Assembly: GCA_947169835.1 (NCBI GenBank)
Contig: CAMVRH010000011.1
Span: 1-13,724 of the forward strand
Length of the DNA: 13,724 nucleotides
Origin: an uncultured Lachnospira sp.
GTDB lineage: Bacteria; Bacillota; Clostridia; Lachnospirales; Lachnospiraceae
Direction of reading: 5' to 3'
The translations under genes were made by a program, and so were the position numbers. The notes beneath the pieces were generated by a model. The model was not told where the DNA came from and made no database searches. It worked only from the letters and a program-made list of their open reading frames with translations. Of the stretch, positions 7,312 to 13,724 are shown one piece after another. How positions within the stretch are numbered: the first letter of the stretch is position 1; every line of letters begins with the position of its first letter.

Positions 7312-7330
7312 CCGTTTTTCTTCTCATATA

Positions 7331-7359
7331 AATATAACAAAATATGGGGTTTTCTTCAA
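7331..7359 (-). promoter_or_regulatory. Sigma-A-type promoter of thrH
   Basis: On the minus strand TTGAAG (7354-7359, 4 of 6 consensus) and TATATT (7331-7336, 5 of 6) are separated by exactly 17 bp. Transcription would begin near 7324 and leave a leader of about 80 nt before thrH. Confidence 0.6.
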
Positions 7360-7417
7360 TGTATTCAAAGGTGAATTTTTTGTGTTTTTTCCTCATTTTA
7401 TATTGATTTATATTATT

Positions 7418-7433
7418 TCTAGTTTAAACTAGA
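7418..7433. promoter_or_regulatory. Perfect 16-bp palindrome just before the ATPase start
   Basis: TCTAGTTTAAACTAGA is its own reverse complement and ends 4 bp before the ATG at 7438. It occupies the normal place of a ribosome binding site, and no AGGAGG-like sequence is visible there. It may be an operator for a dimeric regulator of the ATPase, or a coincidence in AT-rich DNA. Confidence 0.4.
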
Positions 7434-7437
7434 TAAT

Positions 7438-9813
7438 ATGCAGAATAATTTTGATCAAGAGATTCTTGATCCAACTGATTTTAATAATGGACTGACTGAT
7501 GATCAGGTACAGGATCGCATTAATCGCGGTCTTGATAACGAGCCCGTAGATAGTAATACTTTAACGGTAGGTGAGATTATTCGTTCAAACGTATTCACTT
7601 ACTTTAACTTGGTATTTACGGTGCTAGCTGGTCTTCTTATTTTGGTGGGTTCATTTAAGAATTTGACGTTTCTTCCTATTATTATAGGAAATACTTTGAT
7701 TGGTATTGTCCAGGAGCTTCGTTCGAAGAAGGTTTTGGATAAACTTAATATGCTAAATGCTCCGCACACGAAGGCTATTCGAAATGGCCGCGAGATTATG
7801 GTAGATTCTGTAAATTTGGTGCAGGATGATGTTGTGGTCTTTGAAGCGGGCAATCAGATACCGGCGGATGCCATTGTAATAGAAGGAAATGTTTCAGTGA
7901 ATGAATCCCTCTTAACGGGTGAGGCCGACGAAGTAGCCAAGACCGAGGGTGATCAACTTATGTCCGGTTCATTTATCGTGTCTGGAACATGTAAGGCTAG
8001 GCTTGATAAGGTGGGCAAGGAATCTTACATTTCACAGCTTACACTTGAGGCTACAAAGACAGAGAAAAAAGAACAGTCAGAGATGATTCGTTCTCTAGAT
8101 AAATTGGTTAAGGGAATTGGTATTGTGCTTATTCCTATCGGCATTATTATGGTTGTTCAGCAGTACGTATTCAACGGTGCAACTTTCCAGAAGAGTATCG
8201 AGGGAATGGTTGCTGCTGTACTTGGTATGATTCCAGAGGGATTGTACTTGCTAGCAAGTATTGCTTTGGTTGTTAGTACTATGCGTCTTGCAAAACAAAA
8301 GGTATTGCTTCACGATATGAAGTGTATTGAAACTCTAGCCAGAGTCGATGTTTTGTGCGTAGATAAAACTGGTACTATCACTGTTCCTGATATGGAAGTG
8401 AGCGGTTTTAAGCTTATGGAAGCCAAAGACAAAGACGAATGCTTCTGGCTTTTGAGCGACTTTTCTACTGCTATGGCTAACGATAATGCCACAATGGATG
8501 CTATGAAGAAGTTCTTCAACGGCGAAGATGTAAAACCTGCGGATGAAGTGTTCTCATTCTCGTCTGCATACAAATATAGTGCTGCAAAGTTTGGCGAAGA
8601 CAGCTACGTGCTAGGCGCGCCTGAGTTTATTTTGAAAGACAAATACGAAGACTATGCAGAGGATATAGAAGAATACACCGACAAAGGATACCGCGTGGTC
8701 GTATTTGGTAAGTACGATGGCGAGCTAGATGGGCAGGCTTTGAAGCAGGCGGTCAATCCACTTTGCTTTGTATTCCTATCAAATGCTATTAGAGCCGGTG
8801 CCGAAAACACATTTGCATACTTTGCTAGATGTGGTGTGGAACTAAAAGTTATATCTGGAGACAACCCTAGAACTGTTTCCGAGATTTCTATAAAAGCAGG
8901 AATTGAGCATGCTGATAGATATATCGATGCTTCTACTTTGAAGGATTATGATGATATCTACGATGCTATCCAAGAATACACAGTATTTGGACGTGTTACT
9001 CCTGAACAAAAGAGATTATTTGTTCAGGCTCTTCAGGAACAAGGACGAACTGTTGCTATGACTGGTGACGGTGTAAACGACGTGCTTGCTCTTAAAGATG
9101 CGGACTGTAGTGTGGCTATGGCCAGCGGTTCAGATGCCGCCAGCAACGTAGCTCAGATTGTACTTTTGGATTCAGACTTTTCAAGAATGCCTTCTGTAGT
9201 GCTAGAGGGACGACGCGTTGTAAACAATATCCAGCGCTCTGCTTCTCTATTCTTGGTTAAGAACATATTCTCACTACTTATGGCATTGATGGCAATGATC
9301 TTTGTTTGGGAGTATCCACTAGAGCCATCACAGATTTCTTTGGTGGGCGCATTCACTATCGGTATTCCATCATTTATTTTGGCGATGGAACCAAACAAGA
9401 ATCGAATACGTGGCCATTTCTTGACGAATGTATTCCTTAAGGCTTTGCCGGCGGGACTTACTACATTTATCGTTATGGGTGCATTCGTATTCTTCTGCTA
9501 CGAATTTAAGGTTGGTACTACTAACCTATCATCTGCCTGCACTATCATTATGGCGATTGTTGGATTTATGATCCTTTACAAGATTGCATCGCCTATGACA
9601 AAGTGGCATGCAGCTTTGATTATTGTTTTAATAATCGGATGTATAGCAACTATGATTATATTTAGAAACCTATTCTCAATGCATATGGTTACAGATTATA
9701 GAACGATTATGTTGTTTGTAATCTTCGCAATTTGTACAGAGCCAATATTCAGGTACTTGTATCAGTTGTGTAGTTTCATTCAAAAGAAGGTTTCTAGCAG
9801 GTATACAAGATAA
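7438..9813 (+). CDS. P-type cation-transporting ATPase, Exp7-like
   Basis: This 791-residue integral membrane pump couples ATP hydrolysis to cation transport. Its motifs appear in order: TGE of the actuator domain (160-162), IPEGL in membrane segment 4 (265-269), the phosphorylation site DKTGT (Asp309), LGAPE in the nucleotide domain (392-396), GDNP (474-477) and the hinge TGDGVND (542-548). Hydrophobic segments lie near 51-72, 77-92, 226-245, 256-282, 605-625, 632-650, 668-690, 697-715, 725-745 and 755-775, consistent with ten helices. The N-terminus (GLTDDQVQDRINRG, then NVFTYFN) and overall pattern resemble the Exp7 group of Firmicutes P-type ATPases. Ca2+ or Mg2+ is plausible but the ion cannot be assigned. 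The region of the DPPR-like motif reads FLSNAIR, with Asn449 where Asp is usual. The ATG has no clear SD; the frame is closed by a stop at 7420-7422 and contains no other plausible start. It diverges from thrH. Confidence 0.93.
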   Translation: MQNNFDQEILDPTDFNNGLTDDQVQDRINRGLDNEPVDSNTLTVGEIIRSNVFTYFNLVFTVLAGLLILVGSFKNLTFLPIIIGNTLIGIVQELRSKKVLDKLNMLNAPHTKAIRNGREIMVDSVNLVQDDVVVFEAGNQIPADAIVIEGNVSVNESLLTGEADEVAKTEGDQLMSGSFIVSGTCKARLDKVGKESYISQLTLEATKTEKKEQSEMIRSLDKLVKGIGIVLIPIGIIMVVQQYVFNGATFQKSIEGMVAAVLGMIPEGLYLLASIALVVSTMRLAKQKVLLHDMKCIETLARVDVLCVDKTGTITVPDMEVSGFKLMEAKDKDECFWLLSDFSTAMANDNATMDAMKKFFNGEDVKPADEVFSFSSAYKYSAAKFGEDSYVLGAPEFILKDKYEDYAEDIEEYTDKGYRVVVFGKYDGELDGQALKQAVNPLCFVFLSNAIRAGAENTFAYFARCGVELKVISGDNPRTVSEISIKAGIEHADRYIDASTLKDYDDIYDAIQEYTVFGRVTPEQKRLFVQALQEQGRTVAMTGDGVNDVLALKDADCSVAMASGSDAASNVAQIVLLDSDFSRMPSVVLEGRRVVNNIQRSASLFLVKNIFSLLMALMAMIFVWEYPLEPSQISLVGAFTIGIPSFILAMEPNKNRIRGHFLTNVFLKALPAGLTTFIVMGAFVFFCYEFKVGTTNLSSACTIIMAIVGFMILYKIASPMTKWHAALIIVLIIGCIATMIIFRNLFSMHMVTDYRTIMLFVIFAICTEPIFRYLYQLCSFIQKKVSSRYTR

Positions 9814-9821
9814 TATTTTAT

Positions 9822-9851
9822 TTGACAATACTCTTAGATTTGTGATATAAA
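9822..9851 (+). promoter_or_regulatory. Promoter of tRNA-Trp
   Basis: A perfect -35 TTGACA (9822-9827) is followed after 18 bp by TATAAA (9846-9851); ATATAA at 17 bp is the alternative. Transcription would begin near 9858, about 16 nt before the mature tRNA. The small inverted repeat GCGTT-TT-AACGC (9860-9871) lies in that leader. The promoter begins 8 bp after the ATPase stop codon, so the tRNA is independent of the ATPase, though read-through is possible. Confidence 0.7.
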
Positions 9852-9873
9852 TATCTAGTGCGTTTTAACGCTT

Positions 9874-9944
9874 AGGGGCGTAGTTCATCGGTAGAATAAG
9901 AGTCTCCAAAACTCCAGAGGTGGGTTCGATTCCTACCGCCCCTG
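9874..9944 (+). tRNA. trnW: tRNA-Trp (anticodon CCA)
   Basis: The 71-nt cloverleaf folds completely. The acceptor stem is AGGGGCG/CGCCCCT (9874-9880 with 9937-9943). The D arm is GTTC/GAAT around ATCGGTA. The anticodon loop CTCCAAA has anticodon CCA at 9906-9908. A 4-nt variable loop follows, then the T arm GTGGG-TTCGATT-CCTAC. The discriminator is G (9944), as expected for bacterial tryptophan tRNA. The 3' CCA is not encoded (CTA follows), so it must be added by nucleotidyltransferase. The top pair of the anticodon stem is an A-C mismatch. Confidence 0.95.
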
Positions 9945-9948
9945 CTAT

Positions 9949-9983
9949 AAAAGAAGTTATCGAAAAGATAGCTTCTTTTTTTA
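9949..9983 (+). terminator. Intrinsic terminator of tRNA-Trp
   Basis: AAGAAGTTATC (9951-9961) pairs with GATAGCTTCTT (9967-9977), 11 pairs including one T-G wobble, around a GAAAA loop. Five more T follow (9978-9982). It starts 6 bp after the tRNA. Confidence 0.88.
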
Positions 9984-10041
9984 TTAAAAGAAAAAGCAGT
10001 GTACTCACTTGAATCGTTCGTACATCTGCTTTTTCTTTTAA
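9984..10041 (-). terminator. Long hairpin terminator downstream of radA
   Basis: A perfect 16-bp inverted repeat (9984-9999 with 10026-10041) continues, after one unpaired base, into a second 5-bp stem (TGTAC 10000-10004 with GTACA 10020-10024) around a 15-nt loop. On the minus strand the stem ends in a T-rich run (CTGCTTTTTCTTTT), starting 12 bp past the radA stop. It probably ends radA transcription and is nearly symmetric, so it may also stop read-through from the tRNA side. Confidence 0.7.
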
Positions 10042-10053
10042 AATTAAATAATA

Positions 10054-11403
10054 CTATATTTGCTCGCTTGCTTCTTTTATATCATTAATGCCAATCAATT
10101 CTATGTCATTTTCTCTTATATTCTTCAAAGAAACCGCTGGCATTATCACTTTCTTAAAACCTAGCTTTTTAGCCTCGGCCACACGTTGTTCTGCCTGAGA
10201 GATTGCTCTAACCTCTCCTGCCAATCCAACCTCGCCAAAGACTATGGTGTCTGGACTTATCACTCTATTTTTAAAACTACTGATAAACGCCATAACAAGT
10301 GCAAGGTCAAGCGCTGGCTCAGTTACCTTCATTCCACCTGCTATGTTTACATACGCATCGTAGTCAGCCATCTGAAGTCCGATTCTCTTTTCAATAACAG
10401 CCATAAGCAAGTTTACTCTGTTGTAATCTGTACCCACTGCTGTTCTTCTTGGCTGTCCAAAGTTTGTGCGAGAAAGTAGTGCTTGTATTTCAACTAGCAT
10501 AGGACGCGTTCCTTCCATCAAGCAAGCAACCACTGTACCCGATGCATCTTTTGCTCTACCTTCTAGCATATATTCTGATGGATTAAGGACTTGGTTAAGT
10601 CCATTGTTTCTCATCTCAAAAACGCCTATCTCATTAGTAGATCCAAAACGGTTTTTCACTCCGCGAATAATTCTATAAACTGCCTGTTTGTCTCCCTCGA
10701 AATAAAGAACTGTATCTACCATATGCTCTAGCATTCTAGGACCTGCAACCGTACCTTCTTTAGTCACATGTCCTACTATAAAGATAGGAATGTTCTCGCC
10801 CTTAGCTAGTTGCATCAAAGAATTAGTAGACTCTCTTACTTGTCCCACACTTCCTGGCGCTGTGCCGATATCTTCACGATACATAGTCTGTATAGAATCA
10901 ACTACCACTGCATCAGGCTTTTGATCAAGCACTGTCGCTTCGATAGTTTCAAGATTAGTTTCAGATAAAAGTTTTAAACTATCACTGAAATCTCCCATCC
11001 TGTTTGCGCGAAGTCTAATCTGCTTCAAAGACTCCTCACCTGAGATGTATAAAACATTAAGTCCACTGTTTGCCATATTTTGACACACCTGCAAAAGAAG
11101 TGTGGACTTTCCAATACCTGGATCTCCACCCACTAACACTAAACCACCTGGCACTATTCCACCGCCTAACACGCGGTCAAGTTCACTAAAACCTGTGGTG
11201 ATTCTCTCTTCATCCTTTGCAGTTACCTTGTTTATAGCAACTGGGTCGTTTACTAATAAGTTTTTACTAGCATGTACCTTCTTTTTTGAACTAGGTGCTT
11301 CCGCGCAAGTTCCTCCTGCATGACATGCAGGACAAACGCCAAACCAAGTGGTCTGCTCGTTGCCACACTCTGTACAATAAAATAAGTTTTTCTCTTTGGC
11401 CAT
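10054..11403 (-). CDS. radA: DNA repair protein RadA (Sms)
   Basis: This 449-residue cytoplasmic protein matches RadA, the RecA-related, DnaB-like branch-migration helicase that acts in recombinational repair. The N-terminal C4 zinc finger has Cys10, Cys13, Cys24 and Cys27. Walker A is GDPGIGKST (93-101) and Walker B is VVVDS (166-170). The RadA-specific KNRFG motif is at 250-254. The C-terminal third (about 270-449) is the Lon-protease-like domain (VNIAGGMKVTEPALDLAL, FGEVGLAGEVRA), which in RadA proteins serves in DNA binding and assembly rather than proteolysis. The length is normal and nothing is missing. The ATG has an AAGGGG-type SD. It follows the acidic-tail membrane protein gene by 77 bp containing a palindrome, and a long hairpin follows its stop. 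Confidence 0.97.
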   Translation of the reverse strand: MAKEKNLFYCTECGNEQTTWFGVCPACHAGGTCAEAPSSKKKVHASKNLLVNDPVAINKVTAKDEERITTGFSELDRVLGGGIVPGGLVLVGGDPGIGKSTLLLQVCQNMANSGLNVLYISGEESLKQIRLRANRMGDFSDSLKLLSETNLETIEATVLDQKPDAVVVDSIQTMYREDIGTAPGSVGQVRESTNSLMQLAKGENIPIFIVGHVTKEGTVAGPRMLEHMVDTVLYFEGDKQAVYRIIRGVKNRFGSTNEIGVFEMRNNGLNQVLNPSEYMLEGRAKDASGTVVACLMEGTRPMLVEIQALLSRTNFGQPRRTAVGTDYNRVNLLMAVIEKRIGLQMADYDAYVNIAGGMKVTEPALDLALVMAFISSFKNRVISPDTIVFGEVGLAGEVRAISQAEQRVAEAKKLGFKKVIMPAVSLKNIRENDIELIGINDIKEASEQI

Positions 11404-11424
11404 ATATTTACCCCTTTAAAAGAT

Positions 11425-11455
11425 ACGAATTGCACATTTAAAATGTGCAATCCGT
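11425..11455. promoter_or_regulatory. Near-perfect palindrome upstream of radA
   Basis: The arms ATTGCACATTT and AAATGTGCAAT (11429-11439, 11441-11451) flank a single base. After one mismatch three more pairs extend each side (ACG/CGT). It lies between the stop of the upstream gene and the radA SD. On the minus strand only a short CTTTT follows, so it would be a weak terminator or attenuator. It could also be a protein-binding operator for radA. The symmetry is seen; the role is undetermined. Confidence 0.45.
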
Positions 11456-11480
11456 TTTAATGTTTATTTATTTTTTATGA

Positions 11481-13334
11481 TTAGTCTAAATCGATAAATT
11501 CAAAATCGTTGTCTTCATCTGGTTCGTCTTCTTCGTCGTCTGACTGAAGCATTGATTTAAGTGTGCTCTTCAAATCTTCTGGTTCACTCAAACTATCAAC
11601 ATCAATCTCAGAAGTATCAACAATTTCTCTCTTGTCTGCCAAGTTCTCAATCGGATCAGCTAGTTCCGGTCCATCATCTTCTGTTATATCCACTAGCACT
11701 TCATCCTCTGAGTGTATTTCTCCACCGTAGAAACCTTCAGTAGACTCTTTGTCTGTGCCAAATGTTGGCTCATCGCCATATCCTTCGTGGCGCTTACTAA
11801 AGTCTCTCTTCTTCTTGTGTGTTTCTTCCACTGGCTCTTGTACTGGAGTATCCTCTATTGGTTCCTGTACTGGAGTATCCTCTATTGGTTCCACTACTGG
11901 TGTGTCTACCGCTGGAGTAGCTTCCACTTTATTATCTATAAAGTCTTCAGCAGGCTCAATTTGTATTTCGTCTGCATCCACTTCGATATTCTCATCTGGA
12001 ACATCATCTATATCGTCATCGTCCAAATTTAAAATATCATCTTCAGTTTCCACTGCGTCAATATCATCTTCATCTGGTGTATCTAGTGGAACTGCATCAA
12101 TATCATCCTCATCAACAGGAACAGCGTCTATGTCATTCTCATCTGTCTCTTCTTTGTCTGCCTTCTTATCCTTCTTATTCTTTTTATCTTTCTTATTAGG
12201 CTTATCTTCGCCCATTCCGGCTGTCACAAATTCCTCAGCCTTAATCTTCTTTTCTTTCTTATTAAGTTTGCTGTGAATTAGTAAGAAGATTAGGATGATA
12301 ATTAGTACTGCCATTCCGATAATGATGTAACGGAAAATATTGTACTTCTTAGTCAAAGCGTTCTTTCTATCCTTCATATTGTCATATGCTTGGTTAGCTG
12401 CTTCGATCTGACTGTTAACATCGTTATCAATTAGGTATCTTTGCATACATTTTTCTTGATCATCGTATGTGTAAAGAGATGTCTCTCCATCCCAATTCAT
12501 AGCGTAAACAAAGAACATTCCTTTCTCATCATCAAGAATCCATGCTTTTACTTTTTGACCATCAATCTTGATTGTTTTCTTTTCGTAGTTTTTCAAGATG
12601 TCGTCTGGATTTTCTGGCTCTACGATAGTGTACATTCTACTTTTTACTTTGACATTGTTCATAATGTAGAACTTTTTGGCGTCTTTGTCGTAGATGCAGA
12701 ATCCCTCTCCGTCTGGGCCATTTAAGTAGAATGCTGTTAAGTCTTTTTCCTTACCTTTAATAGCATCATACTTTTTGCCATTATAGCTAGCTGTAGTCTT
12801 TACGAATCCTCTAGGAATATCTTTCTTAGAGAAAGAAGTAATCTTATACTCTTTGCCGTTCATTTCGACTTTCGCAGACTTCTTGCTCACTTTCTTTTTA
12901 TCAGAAGAAGATTTCTTTGCAGCTTTGCCGCCCTCTTTGTACTGTGAATCTTCTGCTGGTGTACACTTCTTAGTCTTTAATGTGTAAACCTGCTTTGCGC
13001 CATTGGTTGCAGTAACTGTTACTGTAGTTTTGTTCTTTCCAGTATCCATTCTTGTGTTTACTGCTTCCTTATCTACAACAGCTGTAGACGCAGGATTGTT
13101 TGTTGTAACCAAGATTTCAATTCTCACACAGTTTGATTTGACGACGAAATCATACTTGTAAGTAGTTGGTTTAAAATTGAACTTTAATTGCTTCTTTGCT
13201 CCTGCTGTGTCCACACTATACACTTGCATAGATTTTAAATCTGTATCGCTGGCAGCCTTTACTGAAACCTGGGCTGATGCGAATACAAATGTAAGTGCTA
13301 TCATTGCAATTAGTAATCTCTTTAGACTTTTCAT
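11481..13334 (-). CDS. Bitopic membrane protein: cadherin-like ectodomain and acidic repeat-rich cytoplasmic tail
   Basis: This 617-residue protein begins with a signal peptide (1-27, ending VKA). Residues about 31-123 resemble a cadherin-like beta-sandwich domain (LKSMQVYSV at the start, TVTVTATNGAKQVYTL at the end). A lysine/serine linker (about 125-155) leads to a second beta-rich extracellular domain (about 155-300, with IPRGFVKTT and EGFCIYDKDAKKF). A short helical stretch (305-330) precedes one membrane helix (334-354). The cytoplasmic tail (355-617) begins lysine-rich and is then strongly acidic. It has four copies of a DIDAVP-like motif (401, 411, 424, 441), two identical EPIEDTPVQ units (482-499), and ends FEFIDLD. 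The function is unknown; a surface sensor or scaffold is an inference. Similar architectures occur in Lachnospiraceae to my knowledge. It begins 26 bp after purD and so is likely co-transcribed. The SD AAAGGAG lies 10 nt before the ATG. Confidence 0.85.
   Translation of the reverse strand: MKSLKRLLIAMIALTFVFASAQVSVKAASDTDLKSMQVYSVDTAGAKKQLKFNFKPTTYKYDFVVKSNCVRIEILVTTNNPASTAVVDKEAVNTRMDTGKNKTTVTVTATNGAKQVYTLKTKKCTPAEDSQYKEGGKAAKKSSSDKKKVSKKSAKVEMNGKEYKITSFSKKDIPRGFVKTTASYNGKKYDAIKGKEKDLTAFYLNGPDGEGFCIYDKDAKKFYIMNNVKVKSRMYTIVEPENPDDILKNYEKKTIKIDGQKVKAWILDDEKGMFFVYAMNWDGETSLYTYDDQEKCMQRYLIDNDVNSQIEAANQAYDNMKDRKNALTKKYNIFRYIIIGMAVLIIILIFLLIHSKLNKKEKKIKAEEFVTAGMGEDKPNKKDKKNKKDKKADKEETDENDIDAVPVDEDDIDAVPLDTPDEDDIDAVETEDDILNLDDDDIDDVPDENIEVDADEIQIEPAEDFIDNKVEATPAVDTPVVEPIEDTPVQEPIEDTPVQEPVEETHKKKRDFSKRHEGYGDEPTFGTDKESTEGFYGGEIHSEDEVLVDITEDDGPELADPIENLADKREIVDTSEIDVDSLSEPEDLKSTLKSMLQSDDEEDEPDEDNDFEFIDLD
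11838..11892 (-). repeat. Tandem repeat, two exact 27-bp copies
   Basis: The units 11839-11865 and 11866-11892 are identical, with degenerate partial copies on both sides. The 27-bp unit preserves frame and encodes EPIEDTPVQ within the acidic tail of the bitopic protein. Exact nucleotide identity suggests a recent duplication, so copy number may vary between strains. Confidence 0.85.
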
Positions 13335-13360
13335 TTTAAATGGTCTCCTTTATCTGAATT

Positions 13361-13724
13361 TTATAATTCTTTTCCGATGTCTGTTCTCATATATTTGTTA
13401 TCAAAATCGATTAGCTTTGTAGCCTCATAAGCGTTTGCTCTAGCTTCTTTTAATGTGTCGCCCTTTGCTGTCACGCCTAAAACTCTTCCGCCGTTTGTTA
13501 CGATTTTGCCATCGTCTAATTTTGTGCCCGCGTGGAATACGTAGTATCCGTCTTTTCCATCAAACTGCTCAAGTCCTTTAATCTCGAATCCCTTTTCGTA
13601 TGAAACTGGGTATCCGTCACTTGCTAGTACCACGCACACTGCTGCATTGTCTTCAAACTCTAGATCAATCTCATCAAGTTTTCCGTCTATACACGCCTCA
13701 AACACATCTATTATATCATTTTTC
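13361..13724 (-). CDS. purD: Phosphoribosylamine-glycine ligase PurD, C-terminal part (5' end off window)
   Basis: The frame runs in from the window edge and ends at TAA (13363-13361), giving the last 120 residues. PurD joins phosphoribosylamine and glycine with ATP to form GAR in purine synthesis. The fragment has the C-terminal half of the family: NDIIDVFEACIDGKL, then VVLASDGYPVSYEKG, then GGRVLGVTAKGDTLKEARANAYEA, and close to the end YMRTDIG. All match the end of the ATP-grasp region and the GARS C-terminal domain. The GTG at 13705-13703 is not a start; the frame continues upstream. The bitopic membrane protein gene follows 26 bp downstream with no terminator between them. Confidence 0.95.
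   Translation of the reverse strand, partial: KNDIIDVFEACIDGKLDEIDLEFEDNAAVCVVLASDGYPVSYEKGFEIKGLEQFDGKDGYYVFHAGTKLDDGKIVTNGGRVLGVTAKGDTLKEARANAYEATKLIDFDNKYMRTDIGKEL

Noticed and set aside
7247..7396. 50-residue N-terminal extension of ThrH
   Set aside because: The family begins at the internal Met (MDVVCLDLEG), which has its own SD. The extension overlaps the predicted promoter and leader and looks non-coding.
7247..7437. A yybP-ykoY (manganese) or magnesium riboswitch before the P-type ATPase
   Set aside because: No conserved elements of those RNAs are visible on the plus strand, and the ATPase side of the spacer is too short and unstructured apart from the palindrome.
10054..10600. RadA C-terminal domain as an active Lon-type protease
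   Set aside because: RadA proteins carry a Lon-like fold that is not known to be proteolytic, and the segment matches ordinary RadA.
11749..12276. Plus-strand 175-residue Ser-rich frame
   Set aside because: It is the antisense of the Asp/Glu-rich tail codons, which automatically read as Ser-rich. It has no SD or family match.
1..13724. Mobile elements, phage genes, CRISPR arrays, defence systems
   Set aside because: I saw no transposase, integrase, spaced direct repeats, Cas or toxin-antitoxin genes. Nearly all the sequence is taken up by the listed genes.

Overview
The window is AT-rich bacterial DNA whose gene content points to a Gram-positive anaerobe of the Clostridia, most likely Lachnospiraceae (Butyrivibrio/Pseudobutyrivibrio-like). 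This is inferred from secreted proteins with basic Fn3-like C-termini, a cadherin-like bitopic membrane protein, a ThrH-type phosphatase, a tRNA-Trp without an encoded CCA end, and strong GGAG-type ribosome binding sites. No mobile element, phage gene or CRISPR array is visible. Genes cover nearly all of it; the longest non-coding stretch is about 250 bp.

Left part (1-6562, minus strand): a secreted-polysaccharide region. A predicted three-gene operon runs right to left: a secreted GH16 laminarinase-like beta-glucanase with a basic Fn3-like tail, a bitopic TPR membrane protein, and a secreted transglutaminase-like protein with a related Fn3-like tail. A strong bidirectional hairpin ends this unit. 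Beyond it lies a separate transcript for a large secreted protein, cut by the window edge. It is built from four tandem beta-rich, tryptophan-rich modules that look like carbohydrate-binding modules. Its short leader can fold in competing ways: a terminator-like hairpin, an alternative hairpin, or a pseudoknot.

Middle (6641-9983): thrH (minus) and an Exp7-like P-type cation ATPase (plus) diverge from a 191-bp spacer. On the thrH side the spacer has a good sigma-A-type promoter and an approximately 80-nt leader that can form an H-type pseudoknot ending next to the ribosome binding site. On the ATPase side a perfect 16-bp palindrome sits where the ribosome binding site should be. A tRNA-Trp gene with its own promoter and terminator follows the ATPase.

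Right part (9984-13724, minus strand): a probable transcription unit of purD (3' end only), a bitopic protein with a cadherin-like ectodomain and a long acidic cytoplasmic tail, and radA, closed by a long hairpin convergent with the tRNA unit.

Together the left-hand genes suggest capture and cleavage of beta-glucan at the cell surface; the middle and right genes are mostly housekeeping. The best leads for something undescribed are the two structured leaders (CBM-like gene and thrH), the four-module secreted protein, the GH16-TPR-transglutaminase operon, and the acidic-tail membrane protein between purD and radA.
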